Shown here in pieces: positions 25,823 to 34,524 of a stretch of DNA of 64,000 nt (positions are counted from its first letter, which is position 1; each line of letters begins with the position of its first letter). The stretch covers positions 496,001-560,000 of the forward strand of contig CAIKMD010000003.1 of assembly GCA_903828515.1 (NCBI GenBank). Reading direction: 5' to 3'. The DNA is from an uncultured Rhodospirillales bacterium. Its GTDB lineage: Bacteria > Pseudomonadota > Alphaproteobacteria > ATCC43930 > CGMCC-115725. The notes under the pieces were generated by a model, which did not search any database, was not told the origin of the DNA, and saw nothing but the letters and a program-made list of their open reading frames with translations. Position numbers and translations under genes: made by a program.

Positions 25823-26434
25823 TCAATGCTCGAAAATCTCAGTCTTTTCAAAGCCGGTCAGGTCGAGAAACGCCCTGGTGGGCAGGAAGCCGAAGCAGGC
25901 GAGGGCGAGCTGCATGCGGTTTTCCCGGGTCAGCATCTCGTCGAGCTTGGTTTTGAGCGCGTGGAGATGGAGGACGTCCGAGGCAGCGTAGCGCTTTTGC
26001 TCTTCGGTCAGGACCGGCGCGCCCCAATCCGAGCTTTGCTGCTGCTTCGAAAGCTCGACCCCGAGAACCTCGCGGCAGAGATCCTTCAATCCGTGCCGGT
26101 CGGTGAAGGTGCGGGCGAGTTTCGAGGCGATCTTGGTGCAATAGACCGGCGCCGACACGACGCCGAGGTAATGCGCCATCACCGCGATGTCGAAGCGGCC
26201 GAAATGGAAAAGCTTCAGCACCTTGGGGTCGGCCAGCAGCGCGCGCAGGTTCGGCGCGTTGTAGGCGCCGGGCGCGAACTGGACGAGATGGCTGACGCCG
26301 TCGCCCGCCGAAAGTTGCGCGAGGCAGAGCCGGTCGCGCAGCGGGTTGAGGCCCATGGTCTCGGTGTCGATGGCGACACTGGCGCCGAAACTGAGACCGG
26401 CCGGAAGATCGCCCTGATGGAGATGAATGGTCAC
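25823..26434 (-). CDS. RNase D-like 3'-5' exonuclease (DEDD family)
   Basis: A 203-residue protein with only the DEDDy exonuclease domain of RNase D. The acidic catalytic residues are visible as DTETMGL (Exo I), LFHFGRFDIAVM (Exo II) and YAASDVLHL (Exo III). The HRDC domains of E. coli RNase D are absent, which is usual for the short alphaproteobacterial form. It probably trims RNA 3' ends. It lies upstream of kdsD on the same strand, with a 174-base gap, and just downstream of tRNA-Leu, also on this strand. Confidence 0.9.
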   Translation of the reverse strand: MTIHLHQGDLPAGLSFGASVAIDTETMGLNPLRDRLCLAQLSAGDGVSHLVQFAPGAYNAPNLRALLADPKVLKLFHFGRFDIAVMAHYLGVVSAPVYCTKIASKLARTFTDRHGLKDLCREVLGVELSKQQQSSDWGAPVLTEEQKRYAASDVLHLHALKTKLDEMLTRENRMQLALACFGFLPTRAFLDLTGFEKTEIFEH

Positions 26435-26484
26435 GCGGGGAAACCTGTTTGCCGGTTGCGGGCTGAAAGCGCGGCGAGAAATCG

Positions 26485-26571
26485 TGGTGCCCTGGAGAAG
26501 ACTCGAACTTCCACGACCTTTCGGTCACTAGAACCTGAATCTAGCGCGTCTACCAATTCCGCCACCAGGGC
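26485..26571 (-). tRNA. tRNA-Leu (anticodon CAG)
   Basis: The reverse complement folds as an 87-base class II tRNA with acceptor GCCCTGG / CCAGGGC, encoded CCA and a long variable arm. The anticodon stem CTAGA / TCTAG closes the loop TTCAGGT, giving anticodon CAG. Confidence 0.96.
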
Positions 26572-26641
26572 GCCGGGGCGGTGATTAGGGAACGCCCCAT
26601 CCCCTGTCAATGCTGCGCCTTTTGCGGTATAGGTCGGCATC

Positions 26642-27598
26642 ATGATACCACGTCGGATAACCGTCGTCGGCGCCGCGGGATTCGTCGGGCGCTACGTGGT
26701 CAAGCGGCTCGCCGCCGAAGGTGCGGTGATCGCCGCGTGCTGCCGTCACGCGCACGAGGCGGGGTATCTCCGCCCGATGGGCGATGTCGGCCAGGTCGCG
26801 ACCTTCAACGCCGATCTCGCCGACGAACGCGCGATGGCGGCTTTGGTCGCCGGCGCCGATGCGGTGGTGAACGCCGCCGGCATCATCCACGAGCACGGCA
26901 AGCAAAACTTCGACGCGGTGCATCACCAGGGTCCGGCGCAACTGGCGCGACTGGCCCAGGCGGCAGGGGTCAAACGCTTCGTCCATATCTCGGCGATTTC
27001 GGCCGATGCCGCGGCGCCCTCGCGCTATTCGCAAAGCAAGGCGGCGGGCGACGCCGCGGTGCGCGCCGCGTTTCCCGCCGCGACCATCCTGCGTCCCTCG
27101 CTGATTTTCGGACCCGAGGACGAATTCTTCAATCAGTTCGCGGCGATGGCGCGCTATCTGCCGGCGTTGCCGCTGATCGGCGGCGGCGCCACGAAGTTCC
27201 AGCCGGTCTATGTCGGCGACGTTGCTGAGGCGGTGGTTCGCGTGCTCGGCCGCGAGGACAGCGCGGGCCAGACCTACGAGATCGCCGGCCCGGTCGTGCT
27301 CAGCCTGCGTGAGATGTTCGAGATCATGCTCGGCATCATCGGTCGCAAGCGTCTGTTGATGACCTTGCCGTTCGGCCTCGCCAGCGTCGAGGGACTGTTC
27401 ATGGAATTATTGCCGAAGCCGCCCTTCACGCGCGACATGGTGCGGATGCTGAAGCGCGATGCGATCGCGACGCCGGGCGCGCCGGGCCTCGCCGCGCTCG
27501 GCATCGTGCCCGAAACGCTCGAGATCGTGCTGCCGACTTATCTCGAGCGTTATCGCCGCGCCGGGCGCATCGCGCCGCGCAAGGCCCTCAAAGCCTAA
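26642..27598 (+). CDS. NDUFA9-like NAD(P)-dependent epimerase/dehydratase family protein
   Basis: A 318-residue atypical SDR. The N-terminus ITVVGAAGFVGRYVVKRL is the nucleotide-binding G-x-x-G-x-x-G, followed by VNAAGIIHEHGKQNFDAVHH, HISAISADAAAPSRYSQSKA (Tyr-x-x-x-Lys-like S-x-S-K) and ILRPSLIFGPEDEFFNQFAA. The last motif is typical of the NDUFA9 group, an accessory subunit of respiratory complex I in mitochondria and alphaproteobacteria. The bacterial protein may assist complex I assembly or quinone synthesis. It is divergent from tRNA-Leu and its stop overlaps the convergent DUF924 gene by four bases. Confidence 0.88.
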   Translation: MIPRRITVVGAAGFVGRYVVKRLAAEGAVIAACCRHAHEAGYLRPMGDVGQVATFNADLADERAMAALVAGADAVVNAAGIIHEHGKQNFDAVHHQGPAQLARLAQAAGVKRFVHISAISADAAAPSRYSQSKAAGDAAVRAAFPAATILRPSLIFGPEDEFFNQFAAMARYLPALPLIGGGATKFQPVYVGDVAEAVVRVLGREDSAGQTYEIAGPVVLSLREMFEIMLGIIGRKRLLMTLPFGLASVEGLFMELLPKPPFTRDMVRMLKRDAIATPGAPGLAALGIVPETLEIVLPTYLERYRRAGRIAPRKALKA

Positions 27599-28200
27599 AA
27601 CGCCGAGCCGGGCTGGGTCAGGAAGAATTTTTCTTCCGCCGTGGATGTGCGCCCGAGCGCCGCGTTGCGATGGGGAAACCGGCCGAAGCGCGCGACGATG
27701 TCGTGGTGGCGCCGGGCATAGTCGAGCGAGCCGGCAAAGGCCGGGTCGCGCGCGAGGCCGGTGTACAGCGCGATGGCGCGTTCCTGATCTTCGAGCTTCT
27801 CGCTGTGCATGAACGGCAGATAGATGAATTGCCGCCACGGGCCGGGGAGCGAGCGGTCGAAGCCGCGCGCCACCGCGTCGCGCGCCGCGTCCTGCGCCAT
27901 CGGATCGGTGGCGAAGGCCAGGGCCGAGCCGCGAAAGAGATTGCGGGGCAACTGATCGAGCAGGAGGATCTGGGCGAGGCAGGGCTCGGCTTCGCCCGCC
28001 CACGCGGCAAGCGCGCCGTCGGCGGCGCGGCGTTGCATGTCCGAGAATTGCGCGCGCAGGCTCTCGTCGAAGGCGGGATCGACGCGGAACCATTCCGGGC
28101 GGTTCTTGAATCGCTCCGGCGAACGCGGCGATCCGAACCAGAAGTCGATGAGCGCGGTCGCCTCGTCGCGCTCCGCCTTGGGAATCATGCGTCGATCCAT
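27595..28200 (-). CDS. DUF924 family protein
   Basis: A 201-residue soluble protein with DUF924 hallmarks: LIDFWFGSPRSPERFKNRPE, WFRVDPAFDESLRAQF, LAQILLLDQLPRNLFRGSAL and FIYLPFMHSEKLEDQERAIA. The fold is TPR-like; no activity is established. It converges with the NDUFA9-like gene, the stops overlapping by four bases. A Met at residue 5 is an alternative start. Confidence 0.92.
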   Translation of the reverse strand: MDRRMIPKAERDEATALIDFWFGSPRSPERFKNRPEWFRVDPAFDESLRAQFSDMQRRAADGALAAWAGEAEPCLAQILLLDQLPRNLFRGSALAFATDPMAQDAARDAVARGFDRSLPGPWRQFIYLPFMHSEKLEDQERAIALYTGLARDPAFAGSLDYARRHHDIVARFGRFPHRNAALGRTSTAEEKFFLTQPGSAF

Positions 28201-28292
28201 AGCGGGTCGACCGCATTGGTTCCAGCGGCGGCAAAAGATTTGCTCATCACGTTTTGCCGAGAAAGTTTGTCCGCTCGGCGCTTTTGAGTACG

Positions 28293-28979
28293 ATGGCGAT
28301 CATGCAGGAACGGTTTCTCTATCATCTGTGGCTGTCGCCCTTCGCGCGCAAGATTCGTCTCGTCTTGCAGGAGAAGAGCCTCGACTTCACGCTCAAGATC
28401 GAAAAGACCTGGGACCGGCGGCCGGAATTTCTCGCGCTCAATCCCGCGGGCGAAGTGCCGGTGCTGATCGAGCCGGACGGCATGGTGCTCGCCGATGCCG
28501 GCGCGATCGCCGAATATCTCGACGAGACCTATCGCGACAAATTGCTGCTCGGCCTCAATCCGCCCGATCGCGCCGAGGTGCGTCGGCTGGTCGCGTGGTT
28601 CGACGTCAAGATGAACCGCGAAGTGACCGAGCCGCTGATCAACGAGAAATTCATGAAGCGTCATCTCGGCACGGGTGGGCCGGACTCATCGGTGATCCGC
28701 GCGGCGAAGACCAATCTGCGCTACCACCTCGATTACATCGCCTTTCTGACCGAGCGCCATCGCGGCTGGCTCGGGGGCGATCATTTCTCGCTCGCCGACA
28801 TCACCGCTGCCGCGCATCTCTCGGCGCTCGATTATCTCGACGACGTCGCGTGGGACGATCACGAACCGGCGAAGGAATGGTATGCGCGGGTGAAATCGCG
28901 CCCGTCCTTCCGGCCGATCCTCGCCGACCACATTCCCGGCGCGCCGCCCCCGAAGCACTACGCCGATCTCGATTTCTAA
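28293..28979 (+). CDS. fzlA: FzlA-like GST-family protein, FtsZ-associated division factor
   Basis: A 228-residue glutathione-S-transferase-fold protein. The thioredoxin half has YHLWLSPFARKIRLVLQEKS and NPAGEVPVLIEPDGMVLADA; the helical half has RRLVAWFDVKMNREVTEPLI and AKEWYARVKSRPSFRPIL. The end HYADLDF and the LSPF-RK-RLVL start are marks of FzlA, which in Caulobacter and relatives binds FtsZ and helps control constriction. General GST activity is not expected. The start is ATG 28293, chosen by family length; 28302 and 28254 are alternatives. The assignment to FzlA rather than another GST is from motif memory. Confidence 0.83.
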   Translation: MAIMQERFLYHLWLSPFARKIRLVLQEKSLDFTLKIEKTWDRRPEFLALNPAGEVPVLIEPDGMVLADAGAIAEYLDETYRDKLLLGLNPPDRAEVRRLVAWFDVKMNREVTEPLINEKFMKRHLGTGGPDSSVIRAAKTNLRYHLDYIAFLTERHRGWLGGDHFSLADITAAAHLSALDYLDDVAWDDHEPAKEWYARVKSRPSFRPILADHIPGAPPPKHYADLDF

Positions 28980-28984
28980 TGTGG

Positions 28985-29131
28985 CCCCTCTCCGCGCTTG
29001 CGGGGAGAGGGCGGGGCCCATTGCGCAGCAATGGGAGGGTGAGGTGTCGGTCCGCTCGCGCGACTGCGCTTGCTCCGCGCACCCACCTTCTCCCCCAAAT
29101 GGGCGGAGAAGGTTGGTTTCATCGTTCAGTG
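28985..29131. repeat. composite palindromic intergenic repeat, copy 2
   Basis: It begins CCCCTCTCCGCGCTTGCGGG, continues through the hairpin CCCATTGCGCAGCAATGGG, and ends with the CACCTTCTCCCCC / GGGCGGAGAAGG module. It is the reverse complement of the modules at 16262-16390, in a different order. It fills the gap between fzlA and the convergent TPR gene. Confidence 0.75.
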
Positions 29132-29146
29132 CAGAGGGTTGTTTCG

Positions 29147-30061
29147 CTAAGGCTTCTTCGCCGGCGGCGCGGTGGTAAGTTTGTCGCCGGGCGGCGGCCC
29201 CGCGGCGAGGCGGTCGAGATTGTCCTTGGCGGCCGCCGCTTCGCCGGAATTCGGCACGAGCGCGACGATCCGCTGCCAATCCGCCTTGGCGCCGGCATCG
29301 TCGCCCTGCAGGCGGCGGATGTTGCCGCGTTCGAGGAGCCCGGCGGGCGCGTCGGGATTGATCGACAGCGCGCGATCCACGTCGTCGCGCGCGAGATCGA
29401 GACTGCCGAGCTGACGATAGGCCGAGGCGCGATAGATCAGCGCGTCGGTTCGCTTGGGCGCGCCGTCGATGACGAGGTTGAGATCGTCGACCGCCTCGAA
29501 CAATTTGCCGCCCAGCGCATAGGCCTCGGCGCGATCGACGAGAAGCTCGGGGTCCTTCGGCTTGAAGGCGAGCGCGGCATCGAAATCCGACTTGGCCTCG
29601 TTGGGCTTGTTGGCGAGCAGCCAGGCCTGTCCCGCCTGTTCCAGCGCCTCGGCGCGCAGGCTTGGTTCGGCCTGCATCATCGAGCCCGAGAGCGCTTCGA
29701 GCTGCGCCGCCGCCTCGGGATATTTCTTCATGCCGACCAGGGCGACGGCGGCGCAATGCTGCGCCGGGAAGCCGCCGCCGTTCTCGTGCCACGCGTTGGC
29801 GTCGCTATAGGCCTGGGTCGGATTGCTGCGCGCCAGCGCGAGACAGCGGTCATAGCCTTGCGGCGCGGGGGCCGTGGGAGCCGGGTTGGCGCGCGGGCCC
29901 TGCGCCTCGGCATCCGCCGCGACGAGACCGGCCGCGAGAGCGGCGATCAGCGCGAACAGCGCGAACAGCGCGCCGCGCCGCGCGGCGGATCGAGGGCCGG
30001 GAGTCGTCTTACTCGCCCGCTTCGCGGACGGCGTGACTGTCGTCGAGTACACCAATGCCAT
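29147..30061 (-). CDS. tetratricopeptide-repeat protein with N-terminal membrane anchor or signal
   Basis: A 304-residue protein with a basic N-terminus, one hydrophobic segment (ALFALFALIAALAAGLVAAD) and then TPR units from about residue 95 to 290, such as KSDFDAALAFKPKDPELLVD and RDDVDRALSINPDAPAGLLE. The C-terminus is Pro-rich. It is likely periplasmic and acts as a protein-binding scaffold; partners are unknown. The assumed start overlaps the end of the RND permease gene by 53 bases on the same strand, so it may be co-expressed with the pump; a TTG or GTG two or three codons later is also possible. Confidence 0.82.
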   Translation of the reverse strand: MALVYSTTVTPSAKRASKTTPGPRSAARRGALFALFALIAALAAGLVAADAEAQGPRANPAPTAPAPQGYDRCLALARSNPTQAYSDANAWHENGGGFPAQHCAAVALVGMKKYPEAAAQLEALSGSMMQAEPSLRAEALEQAGQAWLLANKPNEAKSDFDAALAFKPKDPELLVDRAEAYALGGKLFEAVDDLNLVIDGAPKRTDALIYRASAYRQLGSLDLARDDVDRALSINPDAPAGLLERGNIRRLQGDDAGAKADWQRIVALVPNSGEAAAAKDNLDRLAAGPPPGDKLTTAPPAKKP

Positions 30062-33000
30062 GCTCCGGTCCGGCTTCGCGCGAGAGCAGAACGCGGAGCT
30101 TTTCCATATAGAGATAGATCACCGGTGTGATGAATAGCGTCAATGATTGGGATACGACAAGGCCGCCGACCACGACAAGGCCCAGCGGACGGCGCAACTC
30201 GGCGCCTTCGCCGAAGCCGAGGGCGATCGGCAATCCGCCCATGATCGCCGCCATCGTCGTCATCATGATCGGGCGGAAGCGCAGGAGGCAGGCCTCGAAG
30301 ATCGCTTCCTCGGCGGTCACGTTGCCCGAGCGTTGCCGCTCGAGCGCGAAGTCGATCATCATGATCGCGTTCTTCTTCACGATGCCGATCAGCATGACGA
30401 TGCCGATGATCGCGATGACGCTCATGTCCTGATGGAACAGCATCAGGGTCAGCAGCGCGCCGAGCGCGGCGGCGGGCAGGCCCGACAGAATGGTGATCGG
30501 GTGGATGAAGCTTTCGTAGAGAATGCCGAGCACGATGTAGATCACGATGATCGCGGCGGCGAGCAGCAGGCCCTGACCCTTCAGCGCGTCCTGGAACACC
30601 TGGGCGTTGCCCTGGTAGCTCGTGTTGACGGTGACCGGCAGGTTGACCTCGCGCTCGAGGTCGGCGATCTCGGTGACCGCGGTGCCGAGCGAGAAGCCGG
30701 GCTGCAGGTTGAACGAGATGGTGACCGAGGGCAGCTGGCCCTGATGGTTGACGGTGACCGGGCCGAGCCCCGACGTGATGGTGGCGACCGCGCCGAGCGG
30801 CACCGGGAGCGCGTTGGGATTGGTCGGGCCGCCATTGGTGCCGGGTTTCAGATAGATTTTCGCCAGGTCGGACGGCGATTGCTGGAACTGCTTGTCGAGT
30901 TCGAGAATGACCTGATAGGAGTTCGCCGGTTCGTAGATCGTCGAGATCTGTCGGGAGCCGAACGCGCTGTAGAACGTGTTGCGGACCTGATCGACGGTGA
31001 TGCCGAGCTGGGCCGCCTTGTCGCGGTCGATGTTGATGATGGCGAGCCGGTTGCGCAACTGAAGGTCGCTGTTGACGTCCTGGAAGCCGGTGAGCGTCGC
31101 GACCTTCTCGCGCATCTCCTGCGCGTAGCGGTAAAGCTCCTCGGTGTTGCTGTCCTGCAGCGTGTATTGATAGGCCGCCTTCGACGGACGGCCGCCGAGA
31201 TTGATGTTCTGCAGCGCCTGGAAATAAGCGTTCACGCCGGCGACGCGCGCGATCTTGGGGCGCAGTTCCTGAATCACCTGCGTCGCCGAGAGCGAGCGCT
31301 CGTCGCGCGGCTTCAGGGCGATGAAAAGGCTGCCGGTGTTGAGCGACTGGTTGCTGCCGCCGATGCCGTTCGACGCCATGACGTCGCTGACGTTCGGATC
31401 GTCCTTGATCACCTTGGCGGCGGCCAGGGTGTGCGCGGCCATATTCTCGACCGAGACGTCCTGCGCCGCTTCGACGTAACCGATGATCGTGCCGGTATCC
31501 TCGATCGGGAAGAAGCCCTTCGGGATGGTGACGAAGAGATAACCGGCGAGCACCAGCGAGACGAGGGTGGCGAACAATGTCGTCAGGCGCCAGCGCATGA
31601 CCAGCGACAGGCCGGCGCGATAACCGGCGAACAGCGCGTTGAAGCCGTTTTCCGAGAGGCGATAGAAAAAGCCGTGAGTCTCGGGACGGTGCGGTTTGAG
31701 GAGGCGCGAGGCGAGCATCGGCGTCAGCGTCAGCGACACGAAGCCCGAGATCAGGATGGTCAGGCTGATGGTCACGGCGAATTCGCGGAACACCCGGCCG
31801 ACCACGCCGCCCATGAAGAGGACCGGGATGAACACGGCGACCAGCGACAGGGTGATCGACACGATGGTGAAGGCGATCTCGCGCGAGCCGCGGAACGCCG
31901 CGTCCATCACGCGCTCGCCGTTTTCGATGTGGCGCACGATGTTCTCGAGCATGACGATGGCGTCGTCGACCACGAACCCGACCGAGAGGGTCAGCGCCAT
32001 CAGCGAGAGATTGTCGATGGTGTAGCCGAAGAGCTCCATGCCGGCGAAGGTGCCGATGATCGAGACCGGCAGCGCCAGCGCGGGAATGATCGTCGCGGTG
32101 ACGTTCCGCAGGAAGATGAAGATCACCATGATCACGAGCGCGGCGGTCAGCAGCAGGGTGAACTGCACGTCGTTGACCGAATTGCGGATCGAGACCGAGC
32201 GGTCGAGCATCACGCCCAGTTTCACCGAGGCGGGCAATTGCGCCTCGAACACCGGCAACAGCGCCTTCACCGAATCGACGACCTGGACGGTGTTGGAATC
32301 GGGCTGGCGCTGGATGCCGAGGAGGATGCCGCGCTCGCCGTTCAGCCAGCTCGCGACCCGGTCGTTCTCGACGCTGTCGACCGCGGTCGCGACGTCCTTG
32401 AGCTTCACCGGCGCGCCGTTGCGATAGGCGACGATCAGGTTCTGATACTTGTCGGCGTGGTTGATCTGCGGATTGGCCATCAGCGTGAAGGCCTGATCGG
32501 GACCCATCAGCGTGCCGACCGGCGTGCTCGAATTGGCAGCGGCCACCGAGCTTTGCAGATCGTCGAGGGTCATGCCCTTCGAGGCCAGCGCCTCGGGATT
32601 GGCCTGGATGCGGACGGCGAATTTCTGCTGGCCCATGACGAGGACCTGGCTGACGCCGCTCAGGGTCGAGATGCGCTGCGCGATCAGGGTTTCGGCATAT
32701 TCATCGACCGCCGAGAGCGGCAGGGTCGCGGAGCGCAGGTTGAGGAAGATGATCGGCGCGTCGGCCGGGTTCGCCTTGATGAAGCTCGGCGGCGTCGTCA
32801 TCTGGATCGGCAGGCGCTTGGCGGCCGAGGTCAGCGCCGATTGCACGTCGAGCGCCGCGCCGTCGATGTCGCGCTTCAGGTCGAACTGCATGGTGATCGA
32901 GGTCACGCCCTGACCGCTCGACGACACCATCGAGGTGAGGCCGGCGATGGTCGAGAACTGGCGCTCGAGCGGCGTCGCCACCGAGGCGGCCATGGTTTCG

Positions 33001-33167
33001 GGCGAGGCGCCCGGCAACTGGGCATTGACGACGATGGTGGGGAAATCGACGCGGGGAATGGCGGCGACGGGAAGCAGGCGATAGCTGAACAGACCGAAAA
33101 TGACGAAGGCCAGCATCAGCAGCGTCGTCATCACCGGACGACGGATGCACAGTTCCGGCAAGCTCAT
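30009..33167 (-). CDS. RND multidrug efflux permease, MdtB/MdtC-like
   Basis: A 1052-residue inner-membrane pump with the AcrB topology: MSLPELCIRRPVMTTLLMLA at the start, two large periplasmic loops, and transmembrane segments around residues 335-470 and 860-1020. The proton-relay aspartates are seen in VGFVVDDAIVMLENIVRHIE (TM4). The closest motif similarity is to the MdtB/MdtC group rather than AcrB. With the fusion protein encoded just upstream (ATGA overlap) it should form a tripartite exporter; no outer-membrane channel gene is adjacent. Substrates are unknown. Confidence 0.95.
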   Translation of the reverse strand: MSLPELCIRRPVMTTLLMLAFVIFGLFSYRLLPVAAIPRVDFPTIVVNAQLPGASPETMAASVATPLERQFSTIAGLTSMVSSSGQGVTSITMQFDLKRDIDGAALDVQSALTSAAKRLPIQMTTPPSFIKANPADAPIIFLNLRSATLPLSAVDEYAETLIAQRISTLSGVSQVLVMGQQKFAVRIQANPEALASKGMTLDDLQSSVAAANSSTPVGTLMGPDQAFTLMANPQINHADKYQNLIVAYRNGAPVKLKDVATAVDSVENDRVASWLNGERGILLGIQRQPDSNTVQVVDSVKALLPVFEAQLPASVKLGVMLDRSVSIRNSVNDVQFTLLLTAALVIMVIFIFLRNVTATIIPALALPVSIIGTFAGMELFGYTIDNLSLMALTLSVGFVVDDAIVMLENIVRHIENGERVMDAAFRGSREIAFTIVSITLSLVAVFIPVLFMGGVVGRVFREFAVTISLTILISGFVSLTLTPMLASRLLKPHRPETHGFFYRLSENGFNALFAGYRAGLSLVMRWRLTTLFATLVSLVLAGYLFVTIPKGFFPIEDTGTIIGYVEAAQDVSVENMAAHTLAAAKVIKDDPNVSDVMASNGIGGSNQSLNTGSLFIALKPRDERSLSATQVIQELRPKIARVAGVNAYFQALQNINLGGRPSKAAYQYTLQDSNTEELYRYAQEMREKVATLTGFQDVNSDLQLRNRLAIINIDRDKAAQLGITVDQVRNTFYSAFGSRQISTIYEPANSYQVILELDKQFQQSPSDLAKIYLKPGTNGGPTNPNALPVPLGAVATITSGLGPVTVNHQGQLPSVTISFNLQPGFSLGTAVTEIADLEREVNLPVTVNTSYQGNAQVFQDALKGQGLLLAAAIIVIYIVLGILYESFIHPITILSGLPAAALGALLTLMLFHQDMSVIAIIGIVMLIGIVKKNAIMMIDFALERQRSGNVTAEEAIFEACLLRFRPIMMTTMAAIMGGLPIALGFGEGAELRRPLGLVVVGGLVVSQSLTLFITPVIYLYMEKLRVLLSREAGPEHGIGVLDDSHAVREAGE

Positions 33168-34306
33168 GACGCGTCACCCGGCTTTTTGTCGGTCGTGACG
33201 ATCTGAACCCTTGTGCCGTTGTTCAGGCGGAGCTGTCCGTCGACCGCGACTTTCTCGCCGGCGCTCAGCCCCTTGCTGATGACCACGCGCCCGGCGACCG
33301 TGCGATCGATCGTCACCGGCCGGATCTCGGCCGTGCTGTCGTCCTTGATCACGAAGACATAGGTGCCGGCCTGGCCTTGCTGAACCGCGGCGGACGGCAC
33401 GACCAACGCGTTCGGATCGTCGCGCACCGTGACCGACACGGTCAGGAACTCGCCCGGCCACAGGCGCTGTTCGTCGTTGGCGAAGGTGCCGCGAATGCTG
33501 ATCGTGCCCGACGTCGTGTCGATGGCGTTCTCGAAGAACGCGACGGTGCCTTCGATCGCCTGGCCGCGATCGCCTTGCGGCAGGACGCGGACCGTCACCG
33601 GACCCTCCTTCATCGCCGCGCGCAGATCGGGCAGATCGACCTGCGGCAGGGCGAAGGAGGCATAGATCGGCTGGATCTGATTGATGGTGGCGAGCGGCAC
33701 GTCGTTCGCCTTGATGGAGTTGCCGCGCTTCAGCGAGATCAGGCCGACGCGGCCGTCGAGCGGCGCGACGATGGTGTAATAGGAGAGCAGCGTCTTGGCG
33801 TTGTCGAGTTGCGCCATATCCATCTGCACCGTCCCGGTCAGCGCCTGCTGCGTCGCCGAATCGGTGTCGAATTGCTGATGCGAGACGAAGTCCTTGTTGA
33901 GCAGGGTCTGGTCGCGGCCGACATTGCGCTTGGCGTTGGCGTGAGTCGCCTGATCGCGCGCGAGTGCGGCGGCGGCCTGGTTGACCGCGGCCTGCGCGGT
34001 GCGGCTGTCGAGCTGGAACAGCACGTCGCCGGCTTTCACGAATTGCCCGTCCTTGACGAGAACCTGATCGATCACCGCGTCGACCCGCGACTTGACCGCG
34101 ACGGTGGCGATCGCCTGGACGGTGCCGATGGTGTTGATCTGGACCGGGGTCGGCGTGATCGTCGCGGCGGCGATCTTGACCGGAACGCCGCCCGGACGCG
34201 GTGCGGCTTCCTGCGAATAAGCGCGCTCGCTCATGCCCGGCCACAGGACGAGACCGGCAATAGCCAAGGCAGCCACACCGGCGCCGGCCCATATCAATCG
34301 TTTCAT
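33164..34306 (-). CDS. RND efflux membrane fusion protein (periplasmic adaptor)
   Basis: A 380-residue adaptor with an N-terminal signal anchor (MKRLIWAGAGVAALAIAGLV), a split lipoyl domain (VDAVIDQVLVKDGQFVKAGD and IVAPLDGRVGLISLKRGNSI), a coiled-coil hairpin between them and a beta-barrel domain (LPQVDLPDLRAAMKEGPVTV). No lipoprotein cysteine is present after the signal, so it is probably membrane-anchored. It is the first gene of the pump operon, overlapping the permease start by ATGA, and resembles MdtA. Confidence 0.94.
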   Translation of the reverse strand: MKRLIWAGAGVAALAIAGLVLWPGMSERAYSQEAAPRPGGVPVKIAAATITPTPVQINTIGTVQAIATVAVKSRVDAVIDQVLVKDGQFVKAGDVLFQLDSRTAQAAVNQAAAALARDQATHANAKRNVGRDQTLLNKDFVSHQQFDTDSATQQALTGTVQMDMAQLDNAKTLLSYYTIVAPLDGRVGLISLKRGNSIKANDVPLATINQIQPIYASFALPQVDLPDLRAAMKEGPVTVRVLPQGDRGQAIEGTVAFFENAIDTTSGTISIRGTFANDEQRLWPGEFLTVSVTVRDDPNALVVPSAAVQQGQAGTYVFVIKDDSTAEIRPVTIDRTVAGRVVISKGLSAGEKVAVDGQLRLNNGTRVQIVTTDKKPGDAS

Positions 34307-34373
34307 GCGCTATTCCGTCTGCCCGCTCACGTCTTGCGACGTACGCCCTGTTACATGCCCGATCCGCCCGTCA

Positions 34374-34392
34374 CGTCCTAGCCTTTAGGACG
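34374..34392. promoter_or_regulatory. short palindrome in the divergent RND/MFS promoter region
   Basis: CGTCCTA (34374-34380) and TAGGACG (34386-34392) form a 7-base inverted repeat with a five-base spacer, 68 bases upstream of the pump operon and about 130 upstream of the MFS gene. A regulator site for either is possible; no regulator gene is adjacent. Confidence 0.35.
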
Positions 34393-34524
34393 CGGCCGGC
34401 GCTTTTATCCCCGGATGCAATCCGTCCGCTCCAGGGTGCCGGTTATAGTTATCAGACCGTCGTTTTTTGTAAATCTCCTTTAGCCGTGGCTTTGCTAACA
34501 TCTTCGTTAAGCGAGGGAACAGAA

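Noticed and set aside
28037..30130. Plus-strand frame of about 697 codons across fzlA, a repeat and the TPR gene
   Set aside because: It overlaps well-supported genes on both strands and reads through the palindromic repeat; no family match.
30147..33206. Very long plus-strand open frame of about 1019 codons
   Set aside because: It is antisense to the RND permease; its protein is Arg/Asp/His-rich low complexity, as expected from GC-rich antisense frames.
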